NCBI RefSeq assembly: GCF_000355765.4 | Contig: NZ_CP021106.3 | Location: forward strand, 2,141,137-2,205,136 | From: Nitrosospira lacus | GTDB lineage: Bacteria > Pseudomonadota > Gammaproteobacteria > Burkholderiales > Nitrosomonadaceae | Length of the DNA: 64,000 bases | Reading direction: 5' to 3' | In this document: piece after piece, positions 1 through 8,587 of the stretch | Layout: each line of letters opens with the position of its first letter | Numbering within the stretch: the stretch's first letter is position 1 | The notes under the pieces: generated by a model | What the model was told of the DNA's origin: nothing | Seen by the model: only the letters and a program-made list of their open reading frames with translations | Databases searched by the model: none | Program-made: the position numbers and the translations under genes

Positions 1-1586
1 GCGCTGCCTAAATCACGTACCGATTTGAGGACTGGCAGCAAGCTGATGATATCCATGTTTTGCAGGACGGGCAGTTCCTCGACCTGTTGAAAGATTGCGG
101 GTATTTTTTCCCTTCCTTCGGCAAGATAGGCTTTGTTGCGTGAATAACTGACGGTCCATGCGGTTATGGCGCCGAGGGTGATCAGGCCGGCAGTGGCGAA
201 TGCTCCCCATTGTAACCATGCGCGTCGGCGTTCCCAACGCAGATTGGTGCCGGCGAGCCCTGCTTCACAGAAAATTACGTCTTTTATCAGTCGTGTGAGG
301 AAGAAGCTCTTGCCACTTGGTTTATTGGGAGCGAGCAGCTTGCGGTCAAGGTGTAGTGCCCGGGCAAGGGTACCCATTACGCGATCGATCGGATTGCCTT
401 CCTGCGTTCCGCTGGTGAAATAGAAGCCCCGCAATAGTGGTTGCTGTTCGAAAGGGGAGGGTGAAAATACCTGGTTCAAGAAATCGCCAAGTACTTCCTT
501 GAGACTGCTGAACTGTTGGGGGAAGGTGTAGAGCAATGCTCGCTTTTGTGTATCCCTTTCCTGCTGCAAGCGGTCGACTAGCCGATCATTCAGTCGCTGC
601 TCCAATGCGGAGAACTCTGCACTGAAATTGGTAAGCGGTAAAGTATCCTGTTTTTCGGTGAACGGAAATGTTGCACCCCAAACCTGAGTCCTTTCCTCTT
701 TACCGTATTCACCGAAAAACTCCATGAAACCGGCAAGTAGATCAGCCTTGGTGACAAGTACATAAAGCGGAAAACGGATATTGAGCCCCGCGTGCAGCTC
801 CTGAATGCGTTTGCGTATTGCGATTGCTTGTGCTTCTCGCTGCGCCGTGGTCTGCTGCAGCAGATCGGTCACACTGATTGTAACGATGACGCCGTTAATC
901 GGCCGCCGGGGACGGTATTTTTTCAGGAGCTGGAGAAAACCCGTCCAGGCCGCGCTATCAGCTTCCCGGTTGCTCTCCTGAGTTGTATAACGCCCGGCTG
1001 TATCGAGAAGCACAGCCTCGTTGGTGAACCACCAATCACAGTTGCGTGTGCCGCCAATACCTCGAATGACTTCCTGGCCAAAACGCTCCGCAAACGGAAA
1101 CTGCAGCCCTGAATTGACGAGCGCTGTGGTCTTTCCCGACCCCGGTGGGCCGATAAAAATATACCAGGGGAGTTCGTAAACGTATTGCTGGCGGGTCAGG
1201 AGCGCGAGCAGCGGTTTTTTGGGTTGGCCACCGAGATTGGCCTGTTTCAACACCGCTACGGCTTCCTCGAAACGCTTGCGCAAGACTGCCACTTCTTCAG
1301 CACCCGCACTATCGCCTGGTTGTGGCGCAGGCGAGGGATGCCGCAAGAGGCCATCCATTAGCCGTGCATTCAATGTCTTTGCTTTGATGACTTTCCAGGC
1401 ATGTTTTCCGGCATAGAGAATAATGACAAGTGCCATAATAAACAGCCGTACCGCGCTGGATTCCAGCGGGTGATATTCCGCGATCGCGATTAAGGGCCCG
1501 ACGAACCAAATCAGCAGCGCGGCCGCAACCAGACCGAGGAATGCCAAGGTCCAACGATTGAATAAAAGTTTAATTACCTTTTTCAT
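1..1586 (-). CDS. tssM: Type VI secretion inner-membrane protein TssM (IcmF), 5' part, cut by the window edge
   Basis: About 528 N-terminal residues are visible. TssM is the large inner-membrane subunit of the TssJLM envelope complex that anchors the type VI sheath. The start ATG (1584-1586, minus) gives MKKVIKLL followed by two hydrophobic segments in the first 65 residues. A Walker A motif GPPGSGKT lies near residue 145, followed by GGTRNCDWWFTNEAVLLDTAG (Walker B region), both typical of IcmF. A further hydrophobic segment occurs near residue 470 before the periplasmic part. The gene begins 12 bases after tssL stops, so it is the last visible gene of the tssJKLM operon. The periplasmic C-terminal half lies outside the window. 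Confidence 0.93.
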   Translation of the reverse strand, partial: MKKVIKLLFNRWTLAFLGLVAAALLIWFVGPLIAIAEYHPLESSAVRLFIMALVIILYAGKHAWKVIKAKTLNARLMDGLLRHPSPAPQPGDSAGAEEVAVLRKRFEEAVAVLKQANLGGQPKKPLLALLTRQQYVYELPWYIFIGPPGSGKTTALVNSGLQFPFAERFGQEVIRGIGGTRNCDWWFTNEAVLLDTAGRYTTQESNREADSAAWTGFLQLLKKYRPRRPINGVIVTISVTDLLQQTTAQREAQAIAIRKRIQELHAGLNIRFPLYVLVTKADLLAGFMEFFGEYGKEERTQVWGATFPFTEKQDTLPLTNFSAEFSALEQRLNDRLVDRLQQERDTQKRALLYTFPQQFSSLKEVLGDFLNQVFSPSPFEQQPLLRGFYFTSGTQEGNPIDRVMGTLARALHLDRKLLAPNKPSGKSFFLTRLIKDVIFCEAGLAGTNLRWERRRAWLQWGAFATAGLITLGAITAWTVSYSRNKAYLAEGREKIPAIFQQVEELPVLQNMDIISLLPVLKSVRDLGS

Positions 1587-1598
1587 CCCCTTTTACCT

Positions 1599-2939
1599 TT
1601 ATTCCTGAAGCGGCTGTTGCCGTTTGCCGGTACGGGGGACATATAGCGTGATCTCCACCCGGCGATTGCGTGCGCGATCCGCAGGCGTGTTATTCGAAAC
1701 GACAGGTTCGGCATCGGCACGGCCTTCCGCAGTCAAGCGGCTTGCCAAGGTTCCTTTTTCGATAAGAAAATGCATGACAGAACGGGCACGGTCTTGCGAA
1801 AGATGCCAATTGGAAGGGAATCGCAATGATCGTATCGGCTGATTATCGGTATGACCAGTGACTCTGACTTGCCCCGGCACGGCATTAAGCGCACTTGCGA
1901 TGCGTGCCAGAATTGGCAAAAAGTGCTCAGAAATTGTCGCGCTGCCTGGGGCGAACAACCCGTCGCCCCGAAGGGTAACTACACTACGTCCCTCTTCATC
2001 GCGCACAGCCACCAGTCCTTCCTGAATTTCTGTTGCAAGAAATTCCGCAAGCCGGGGTTCTGCGGCCGGTAATGGTACCGGCTCGGGAACAGGGTACTTG
2101 ACGCGGATGGACTGTATCTGGGTGAAAATCGGGTCGGAGGCATTATTGAGCTGAAAGCTGAACCACAAGTAAGTGGTCAGCATAATGAGTCCGCATACGG
2201 CCGCCAAAACCCATACAGGCAGGAGTGCGAGAATTTTTGCGCGCTTGATAAGTGTGGCGTGCCAATGGGGTGACAGATCACGTTCGTATTCGCCCCGCTC
2301 TTTACTCAACAGCTGCGCGAGGCGTTCGCGTAGAGCGTCGAGATGCGCCTTGCCATTTTCGATAACGCGATAGCGGCCTTCGAAACCCAAGGCCAGGCAA
2401 ATGTACATGAACTCCAGGAGATCACGGTTGGCTTTGGGGTTCTCAGCCAGCTTCGAGAGCAGTTGAAAGAATTTCTCGCCTCCCCATGCCTCGCTGTGGA
2501 ACATGACAAGCAGGCTTTGTTCGGCCCACACGCCACTGCCCCAAGGCGTGGATGCGGCGGTTTCATCCAGTAGCGTACACAGTGCGTAGCGGGCCGCTAT
2601 CACTTTTTCGGGCGCCAATCCGGCGGCTTTGGCACGAATTTCGAACGCCTTGATATTCTGCGCAATATAATTGCGCAGACCTGATGGGTCCGCATGCTGC
2701 AAAGTAGTACGTAATTGCGGCACGATATTCAGCAACGAATTGGCGGCGGCAATTAATGGATTCAATCCCGCAGCTGTTGTAATTTCGTCTATCTCTCTGG
2801 CCGTTCCTGTCGAGCCGGGCGTTTGCCAGATGTTCGTGGACTGGCCTGGCGAAACGGTACGCCCCCCCGGTGAAGGCATTATTACCGTTTTGTCCGCATC
2901 CAAAGATGAAAACGGGTCATCCTGACTCATAATGTACAT
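1599..2939 (-). CDS. tssL: Type VI secretion protein TssL with C-terminal OmpA-like domain
   Basis: 446 residues. The DotU/TssL cytoplasmic domain occupies roughly residues 55-235 (motifs ARYALCTLLDET and EFMYICLALGFEGRYRV), followed by one transmembrane helix near 247-272 (LPVWVLAAVCGLIMLTTYLW). An OmpA/MotB-like peptidoglycan-binding domain follows at about 325-435, with GHTDNQPI and NRRVEITLY. This is the extended form of TssL, which can contact the cell wall itself. A second in-frame ATG three codons in (2930) could be the true start, as neither has a strong ribosome site. It lies 100 bases after tssK and 12 before tssM. Confidence 0.95.
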   Translation of the reverse strand: MYIMSQDDPFSSLDADKTVIMPSPGGRTVSPGQSTNIWQTPGSTGTAREIDEITTAAGLNPLIAAANSLLNIVPQLRTTLQHADPSGLRNYIAQNIKAFEIRAKAAGLAPEKVIAARYALCTLLDETAASTPWGSGVWAEQSLLVMFHSEAWGGEKFFQLLSKLAENPKANRDLLEFMYICLALGFEGRYRVIENGKAHLDALRERLAQLLSKERGEYERDLSPHWHATLIKRAKILALLPVWVLAAVCGLIMLTTYLWFSFQLNNASDPIFTQIQSIRVKYPVPEPVPLPAAEPRLAEFLATEIQEGLVAVRDEEGRSVVTLRGDGLFAPGSATISEHFLPILARIASALNAVPGQVRVTGHTDNQPIRSLRFPSNWHLSQDRARSVMHFLIEKGTLASRLTAEGRADAEPVVSNNTPADRARNRRVEITLYVPRTGKRQQPLQE

Positions 2940-3038
2940 CCGTAAATATATTTATGACGCATGCCTAGGATCCCGGGTAGGGTTTTTAAAAGATCAATAG
3001 CAGTAAGGAATCGGTTCTATTTATAGCCTTTCGCTGCA

Positions 3039-4379
3039 TCACTCCCTTATGGCCCAGAATTCAAGTTCAAGTCCGGGGAATTCACCGGCGACATGCATCG
3101 CCAAGCCACCGGAGCGTTCCAATTGCTTCCACATTTCACCTCCCCGTTCGAGCTCGAAGTAGCTGAACCCCGCATGGAAGGGTATCTGCCGCGGGGCAAC
3201 CGGCAAAGAGTTGAGGGGAATGCCGGGCAAAGCCAGATTAACAAGATCTCTAATGCGTTCGACAGAGCCGATTTTAACTTGAGCGGGAAAGCGCGTTCGC
3301 AACGCTTCCGCTGGCAACTGGGCATGGACTGCAAGAACGAAGTGGGCGGTTTTAAGAAGTTCCTGGTCAGGAATTACTGCAACCCGTATGCCATATCTAC
3401 GATCCTGCAGCTCGATTGAAATTGCGTTCTGCTCCAGCACCATGCTTAATGAGCGGCGCAAATCGGTTATGAGGGGCATAAAACAGTGCACCAGCGCGTC
3501 ATGTTGATATTCCGGATAGGCTGGCGGGCGGCGACTGCCATGGGTGAATGTTGCCAGTTCCCCCGCGAGGCCAAGACATGCGCTGAACAGTCGCTCCGGG
3601 TGCAATAGCCGGTGGGTGGAAAAGTTTGCAAACAGGGGCTCGTAGCGATTAATGGTCTGCAGCATAAGAAAATCGGCGACCTCAGCGACTCCGCCACGGC
3701 CCGGTTGAGCAACCCGTGAGGCAAGTGTTTCGCCTCGCTGGTGAAGCAGGCCATGCAATTCGCTTACGTATCCCGCCAGCATGAGGTCGCTGCCTACATG
3801 GAGCATGGGCGGAATAAATTCCTTCTGCAACACCAGCTGATTGTCAGCACGCCGCTCTGTAATTTGCGCCACATTCAGTGTTGTATAGGCAGCGGTCACG
3901 TCACGCTCGCGCATAACCCGCAGGCGAAGCTGCCCCACCTGCAGGAACGCGCTGTTCTGAGAATCGGCATTGGAATCGGCGACTTCCCGCTCTTCGACAG
4001 AGAAGCGTGCAAGAGAGTTGTCCTGGAGAGCAGCTGTATCGGTTTCGTCCATCCCCGCTCGGCGCATGGGCAATGCCAGCACAATGAATTCATTCCGGGT
4101 ATCGACGTCGATATCCAGGGGCAAGGGTGGTACGTCCTCGGAGGGAAAATCGAACGGCGTGCCGTCAGGAAAAATTCCGCGTGCCGCAGTCAGTTGTACC
4201 TTTCCGAGGGCTGCTGCGGCAAGGTTGAGCTCCAGGCCGCTGAATCCCCAGCTATAGCCGAGCAGTGGCGCTGCACGGCCTTCAACCAGCCTTTCGACAT
4301 AGCGGTCATGCTGCTGAAAATGCTGTGGTTGAAGAAACAGTCCCTCAGACCATACAACTTTGTTGTTCCAGGACATCAT
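3039..4379 (-). CDS. tssK: Type VI secretion baseplate subunit TssK
   Basis: 446 residues, the usual length for TssK (ImpJ/VasE). In known systems TssK is a cytoplasmic trimer that joins the phage-like baseplate to the TssLM membrane complex. The N-terminus MMSWNNKVVWSEGLFLQPQHFQQHDRY is the family hallmark. The protein has no signal peptide or membrane segment. A GGAG-type ribosome site sits just before the tandem ATG pair, so either could be used. It follows tssJ by 60 bases and reads into tssL; gene order J-K-L-M is a common T6SS arrangement. Confidence 0.95.
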   Translation of the reverse strand: MMSWNNKVVWSEGLFLQPQHFQQHDRYVERLVEGRAAPLLGYSWGFSGLELNLAAAALGKVQLTAARGIFPDGTPFDFPSEDVPPLPLDIDVDTRNEFIVLALPMRRAGMDETDTAALQDNSLARFSVEEREVADSNADSQNSAFLQVGQLRLRVMRERDVTAAYTTLNVAQITERRADNQLVLQKEFIPPMLHVGSDLMLAGYVSELHGLLHQRGETLASRVAQPGRGGVAEVADFLMLQTINRYEPLFANFSTHRLLHPERLFSACLGLAGELATFTHGSRRPPAYPEYQHDALVHCFMPLITDLRRSLSMVLEQNAISIELQDRRYGIRVAVIPDQELLKTAHFVLAVHAQLPAEALRTRFPAQVKIGSVERIRDLVNLALPGIPLNSLPVAPRQIPFHAGFSYFELERGGEMWKQLERSGGLAMHVAGEFPGLELEFWAIRE

Positions 4380-4439
4380 CTTGCTCCGATACCGGGTATT
4401 GAAAGTGAATTTTCCCCGAATGCTTCAATCTGACTGTAT

Positions 4440-4985
4440 TTAAGGTTTCTGGATTTCGTGCAGATTGCCGAGCGGCTGTGGTTTTTGTAACGAAAGTCCA
4501 CACAAAAATGAACATTCGCCTTCCGCGCCAACCAGGATTCTATTGCCATCAAGCTGGATGACTATCCGCGAGATTTTCTGCTTCGCAGGAATAGCCAGAG
4601 ATGCCCGCCATTGCGCGTGCTCAAGATCCCGGAATGCAGCAACTGCCGCCACATGCCGGGCATCCGGATGCAAGGGTCTGTCAAGTTCCAGCTTCTCCCC
4701 GGGGCGGAGCTGGAATACTTCGGTATTAAGCAATTCTGAACCCAGTATTTTTTGCTCGCTGTCAAAAACAGAGAAGAAATCCGCGGCATTGAAGGCCGCG
4801 ACGGATTTGAGCTCATACAACTTCACTACCACTGGCGAAGCCCTGCCGTGTGAATCCGGATTCACACTTGGTTTTGCGTGAAGAGAAACTTTAATAATGA
4901 CCGGCTTTGGCGTGCTGGCGCATCCAGCCAGGAAAAGAAGTGCGATAACGGAAGTAATTTGGGCAAAATGCAATAAGGGTTTCAT
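4440..4985 (-). CDS. tssJ: Type VI secretion outer-membrane lipoprotein TssJ
   Basis: 181 residues from the ATG at 4985, preferred over an upstream in-frame start (5039) because it has an AGGAAG ribosome site and opens directly into a lipoprotein signal peptide, MKPLLHF...LLFLAGC, with the lipidated cysteine at residue 22. The mature part is a beta-rich TssJ/VasD-type domain (PVVVKLYELKSVAAFNAADF; LRPGEKLELDRPLHPDARHV). TssJ anchors TssM to the outer membrane. It is the first gene of the leftward T6SS operon; tssA, tssBC, hcp and vgrG are not in the window. Confidence 0.92.
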   Translation of the reverse strand: MKPLLHFAQITSVIALLFLAGCASTPKPVIIKVSLHAKPSVNPDSHGRASPVVVKLYELKSVAAFNAADFFSVFDSEQKILGSELLNTEVFQLRPGEKLELDRPLHPDARHVAAVAAFRDLEHAQWRASLAIPAKQKISRIVIQLDGNRILVGAEGECSFLCGLSLQKPQPLGNLHEIQKP

Positions 4986-5476
4986 TCTTTTCTTCCTGCT
5001 TAAGAATAAACTTTTATAAGTATAGACAAACTTTGCCAAATTATCCGAACGGGATTAGCACTTCCATTGCTAACTTCAATTTACAACGGAACCAGTCAGT
5101 TGTGCTTTAGGGAAACGACTCATACGACGATCGGATCCTGCTACGATTCTTCGTTCCTCAGGGAAAGATTCCGCAATTTCGGCTTTCACGGAGATCGATT
5201 TTCATCTACAGTTAAAAGCAGGTGGGGGAGTTCCCAATTTTCTCGGCTACCTTCATTGTAGAATTTGGTGTATCCGGTATGTATCCAGTACTTCGCTAGA
5301 CTTTTGGTATCTTCAGTCCCGTGAGCATCTTCCTTTTGTTGGATACCGAAAGGTTAATTTTTAACCGTTAAAATAGTTGGTGTTAGGTATTATAAGCATT
5401 GATGCAGCATATCTCGGAATTGTGTATCCGAAAATCCGAGCATTCTTATAACCCGGTTGCAAAGAGGACGGTTAGT
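4986..5476. promoter_or_regulatory. Divergent intergenic region between the T6SS operon and the phosphatase gene
   Basis: About 490 bases with no convincing coding sequence. It must hold the promoters of the leftward tssJKLM operon and probably of the rightward phosphatase gene. The part before the phosphatase (5340-5400) is AT-rich with a TTAATTTTTAACCGTTAAAA stretch, but I could not assign definite -35/-10 boxes. No sigma-28 or sigma-54 pattern was seen. Confidence 0.35.
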
Positions 5477-6232
5477 ATGGTCAAGTTACTCTCGGCAGGC
5501 GCAACCGACTTGGGACTCCGGCGCGGCAACAACGAGGATGCCTACCTCGCCATGCCTGAACTTGGATTCTTCGCCATCGCGGACGGAATGGGGGGTGAAG
5601 CGGCCGGAGAAATCGCCAGCAGGTATTTTATCGAGACGGCGCTTGCTGCTTTCCGCAGCCAGGTTCCTTCTTCGGAAGAAACAAATTATGCATTGGTTCA
5701 AAAAGTGTTCAGTTGTTCGAACAAACGTATATTCGAGCATGCAGAACAAAATCCCAATGATTATGGAATGGGATGCACCGGGGACCTTCTCGCGTTTTAT
5801 CGCGACAAGTATGTGATCGGGCACGTAGGAGATAGCAGGGTTTACCTGTTACGGGATGGCAACCTGCGACAATTGACCAAGGATCATTCCCTGGTGCAAC
5901 TTCAAGTGGAGCGTGGAATGCTCACTCCGGAGGAGGCAAGAAATCACCCAAGAAAAAACATCCTTCTCCGGGCGCTAGGGACCGATCTGGCGGTCTCCTT
6001 CGACATGCTGGAGGGTAGCGGACTGAACGGCGATATATTTCTTTTGTGCTCGGATGGATTGACGGACATGGTGGATGATGCGGCGATTCAGAATACGCTT
6101 GTTTCGACGGAAACGATTCAGCAAAAAGTAATGAGCCTGATCCGAACGGCTCTATCGGCCGGAGGCAGAGACAATATTACCGTCATTCTTTGTGAAGTGC
6201 GGATGAATGGGGATGGTGGAATCCCGCAGTGA
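5477..6232 (+). CDS. PP2C-family serine/threonine protein phosphatase (T6SS PppA/Stp1-like)
   Basis: 251 residues from ATG 5477, preferred to 5399 because AGAGGACG precedes it and MVKLLSAGATDLGLRRGNNEDAY is the normal PP2C start. The metal-binding motifs are present: RRGNNEDAY, FAIADGMGGEAAG, GDSRVYLLRDG, LCSDGLTDMV and GGRDNITVILCEV. Such phosphatases reverse threonine phosphorylation by a PpkA kinase at FHA-domain proteins and thereby turn T6SS off. Its place beside tssJ suggests that role, but no kinase or FHA gene is in the window. It is divergent from the T6SS operon and 331 bases before flhD. Confidence 0.88.
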   Translation: MVKLLSAGATDLGLRRGNNEDAYLAMPELGFFAIADGMGGEAAGEIASRYFIETALAAFRSQVPSSEETNYALVQKVFSCSNKRIFEHAEQNPNDYGMGCTGDLLAFYRDKYVIGHVGDSRVYLLRDGNLRQLTKDHSLVQLQVERGMLTPEEARNHPRKNILLRALGTDLAVSFDMLEGSGLNGDIFLLCSDGLTDMVDDAAIQNTLVSTETIQQKVMSLIRTALSAGGRDNITVILCEVRMNGDGGIPQ

Positions 6233-6563
6233 CACACTTGACGAGTTTTGCCCCGACGATGTCGTTTATGTGGTTACCGCAGCAGCAGGAATAATATTTT
6301 TATGTTCAGTCTACAATTTCTTGGTGAATGGCCGTTGATCAGGCTTGGCCCCTTAACATGTCTGCATGATATAGCGGCAGCCACCACGCAATCTCCATCC
6401 AAGGCTGCGCTGCAGCGGTTCCGTGACCCTGTTTGAGTATTTCGTGTAGGAAATATTCCTACATGGACCTCCTGCTATTTCCTACATGTTAATCGGATGG
6501 ACTCCGGTTTCACGGCGACGCATGACTGCGCACAATGGAGCCTCACATCCAAGGGGGGTAAAC
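6233..6563. promoter_or_regulatory. flhDC leader and promoter region
   Basis: 331 bases between the phosphatase and flhD, with short chance reading frames only. It carries the inverted repeat described separately (6445-6486). A clear ribosome site AAGGGGGG lies 9 bases before the flhD ATG at 6564. No sigma-28 box is seen, as expected for a class I operon that sits above FliA in the hierarchy. Confidence 0.5.
6445..6486. promoter_or_regulatory. Inverted repeat plus half-site upstream of flhDC; NarL/BvgA-like operator candidate
   Basis: 6445-6463 reads TGTAGGAAATATTCCTACA, 8-base arms around a 3-base centre. A matching half-site TTTCCTACA lies at 6478-6486, with its end 23 bases (about two helix turns) beyond the end of the first. 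The heptads TAGGAAA/TTTCCTA resemble the inverted heptads bound by BvgA, a NarL-family regulator that controls the flhDC homologues of Bordetella. The protein that binds here is inferred, not shown; the NarL-type regulator at 33364 is one candidate. Confidence 0.5.
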
Positions 6564-6881
6564 ATGCAAGCCAACGAACTAACGATGGAAATCAAGGAAC
6601 TCAATTTGACCTATTTGATGCTGGCCCAGCAGATGGTGCGAGCGGACAAGGATATGGCAATTTTCCGCTTGGGAATCAGTAAGGACATTGCCGAAATATT
6701 GGGGGTGCTGACTCCCGGCCAGATTCTCAAGCTATCAAACTCCAACATGATGTTGTGCCGCATACGCTTCGACGACAGCCTGGTGCTCGGCATGCTCGCC
6801 AACTACGGCAAAGAGAAGACGATGGTGCAATCCCACGCAGCTATATTGCTGGCAGGTCAGCCAGTTGAAGAAATTTCCTGA
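6564..6881 (+). CDS. flhD: Flagellar master transcriptional regulator FlhD
   Basis: 105 residues. FlhD forms the FlhD4C2 complex that activates class II flagellar operons. Recognised by IKELNLTYLMLAQQMVRADK and FRLGISKDIAEILGVLTPGQ, which line up with enteric FlhD. The ATG at 6564 is chosen because it follows an AAGGGGGG ribosome site and gives a normal N-terminus; an upstream in-frame ATG (6486) would add 26 unrelated residues and overlap the half-site. flhC follows after 25 bases in the same operon. Confidence 0.95.
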   Translation: MQANELTMEIKELNLTYLMLAQQMVRADKDMAIFRLGISKDIAEILGVLTPGQILKLSNSNMMLCRIRFDDSLVLGMLANYGKEKTMVQSHAAILLAGQPVEEIS

Positions 6882-6906
6882 ATTAACGAATAAAAGGGTA
6901 ACCATC

Positions 6907-7485
6907 ATGGCGAAAAAGAGCGTGGTGTCAGAAGCCAAAGAGATTCAAGCCGCAATCGAGATGATTGATCTTGGCGCGCGCCTGCAGTTGCTGGAGAGCG
7001 AAACCAGCCTGAGCCGCGAGCGGCTTATCAAGCTCTACAAAGAATTGAAAGGTGTCTCCCCCCCCAAGGGAATGCTGCCATTTTCCGCCGACTGGTTTTT
7101 GACCTGGCAGCCCAATATTCATTCTTCCGTGTTTGCCGATATTTACCGCTACCTGCTCACGCACGCCGATTGCCGCGGTATCGCCGCCATTATCAAAAGC
7201 TATAAGCTTTATCTGGAGCACTGCCAGATGAGCGAAATGGAACCGGCATTGAGCCTGACACGTGCCTGGACCCTGGTGCGGTTCTTCGAAGGCCGCATCC
7301 TCCAGACCGCATCCTGCACCCAGTGCGGCGGGCATTTCGTGGTGTATACCCACGATCTCTATAGCCGCTATGTGTGCGGATTGTGCCACACCCCCTCGCG
7401 CGCCGGAAAAACCAATAAATCCCGCGCGGCCGCGCTTGCGAGCATTACCGCCACTACAGCCTCCATGGCACCTGCCGCATCCTGA
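6907..7485 (+). CDS. flhC: Flagellar master transcriptional regulator FlhC
   Basis: 192 residues, the normal FlhC length. FlhC supplies most of the DNA contact in FlhD4C2. The zinc site is visible as CTQCGGHF...CGLCH near residues 138-161 (two CxxC pairs). The N-terminal EIQAAIEMIDLGARLQLLE is typical. The start at 6907 is favoured over an in-frame ATG at 6865 that overlaps flhD, as AAAAGGGTAACC precedes 6907. A hairpin terminator follows at 7505. Confidence 0.95.
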   Translation: MAKKSVVSEAKEIQAAIEMIDLGARLQLLESETSLSRERLIKLYKELKGVSPPKGMLPFSADWFLTWQPNIHSSVFADIYRYLLTHADCRGIAAIIKSYKLYLEHCQMSEMEPALSLTRAWTLVRFFEGRILQTASCTQCGGHFVVYTHDLYSRYVCGLCHTPSRAGKTNKSRAAALASITATTASMAPAAS

Positions 7486-7504
7486 GATCAAGTATTCCTC
7501 CTTC

Positions 7505-7545
7505 ACCGGTGGCTGGGTTTCATCCCTCCACCGGTTTTTCTTTTC
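7505..7545 (+). terminator. Rho-independent terminator after flhDC
   Basis: Stem ACCGGTGG (7505-7512) pairs with CCACCGGT (7528-7535) across a 15-base loop, and a T-rich run (TTTTTCTTTTCC) follows. It separates the class I flhDC operon from the FliA-type promoter of motAB just downstream. Confidence 0.8.
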
Positions 7546-7555
7546 CGATCCTGCT

Positions 7556-7582
7556 TAAAGTTTGCCGTATTTTGGCCGTTAC
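7556..7582 (+). promoter_or_regulatory. Sigma-28 (FliA) promoter of motAB
   Basis: TAAAGTTT (7556-7563), 11 bases, GCCGTTAC (7575-7582). The -35 box is an exact match to the enteric FliA consensus, and the -10 matches 6 of 8 of GCCGATAA. The same spacing and -10 recur at the other late promoters in the window. The leader to the motA ATG is about 135 bases. Confidence 0.85.
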
Positions 7583-7723
7583 ACAGATGAATGCTTCATC
7601 GTAATAAGCCCGTCACCGTACCAACCATGCATATTCAGGCCAAGGATGTACCGGTGGCTGGTCAAGGTGCAAGTGCAAGCCTTTGCGATCGGAGCAATAA
7701 CCTAAGTCAGGGGGTATCGGTAA

Positions 7724-8584
7724 ATGCTGGTCATAGTTGGATGTCTCATTGTTCTTGGCTCGGTATTTGGCGGATTTGCGCTTGCCGGTGGCCATCTCGC
7801 CGCGCTCTATCAGCCGCTGGAACTGCTGATGATCGGCGGCGCGGCGGTAGGAGCCTTCGTGCTGGGCAATACGGGCAAGGCGCTCAAGGCTACCTTCAAG
7901 GCGTTGCCCAAGGTCGCTCAAGGCTCCAGGCATACCAAGGACCTGTACATGGATCTCATGGCATTGCTCTATGACCTCCTTGCAAAAGTGCGCAAGGAAG
8001 GGTTGATGTCGATAGAAAGCGATATCGAGAACCCTGCGGAAAGTCCCATCTTTGCCCATTACCCCAACGTTCTGGCCGATCATGAGGCGATCGAATTCAT
8101 GACAGACTATTTGCGCCTGATGGTGGGTGGCAACCTCAATGCATTCGAGATCGAGAATCTGATGGATAACGAAATCGAAATTCACCATCAAGAGGGTGAA
8201 GTGCCAGTGCATTGCATTGCAAAGTTGGGTGACAGCATGCCGGCATTCGGCATCGTTGCGGCGGTGATGGGCGTTATCCATACCATGGCATCGGTGGGCC
8301 TGCCACCATCTGAGCTGGGCATTCTGGTTGCCCAGGCGCTGGTAGGCACATTCCTCGGAATTCTGCTTGGATATGGTTTCGTGGGACCGTGCGCTGCCGT
8401 GCTGGAACAAAAACTGGAAGAATCCACGAAGATGTTGCAGTGCATCAGGATGACCCTGCTGGCCAGCATAAACGGCTACGCGCCCGCGCTGGCGGTCGAA
8501 TTCGGCCGCAAGGCTCTGTACTCGACCGAGCGGCCGAATTTTATCGAGCTGGAAGAACGGGTCAGGCAGGCAAAAAACAAATGA
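7724..8584 (+). CDS. motA: Flagellar stator protein MotA
   Basis: 286 residues. MotA surrounds MotB to form the proton channel that turns the motor. Four membrane segments are visible (two near the N-terminus, two around residues 175-220). The cytoplasmic loop carries KVRKEGLMSIE, matching the charged rotor-facing loop, and PAFGIVAAVMGVIHTM carries the conserved channel proline. A GGGGG-type ribosome site (AGGGGGTATC) precedes the ATG. Expressed from the sigma-28 box at 7556. The following gap to motB is filled by a dispersed repeat. Confidence 0.96.
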   Translation: MLVIVGCLIVLGSVFGGFALAGGHLAALYQPLELLMIGGAAVGAFVLGNTGKALKATFKALPKVAQGSRHTKDLYMDLMALLYDLLAKVRKEGLMSIESDIENPAESPIFAHYPNVLADHEAIEFMTDYLRLMVGGNLNAFEIENLMDNEIEIHHQEGEVPVHCIAKLGDSMPAFGIVAAVMGVIHTMASVGLPPSELGILVAQALVGTFLGILLGYGFVGPCAAVLEQKLEESTKMLQCIRMTLLASINGYAPALAVEFGRKALYSTERPNFIELEERVRQAKNK

Positions 8585-8587
8585 TTA

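Noticed and set aside
891-898. GCCGTTAA inside tssM resembling a sigma-28 -10
   Set aside because: No TAAA-like -35 at the right spacing and it lies within a coding region; taken as chance.
6248-6436. Short frame between the phosphatase and flhD
   Set aside because: No ribosome site or family, lies in the flhDC leader region.
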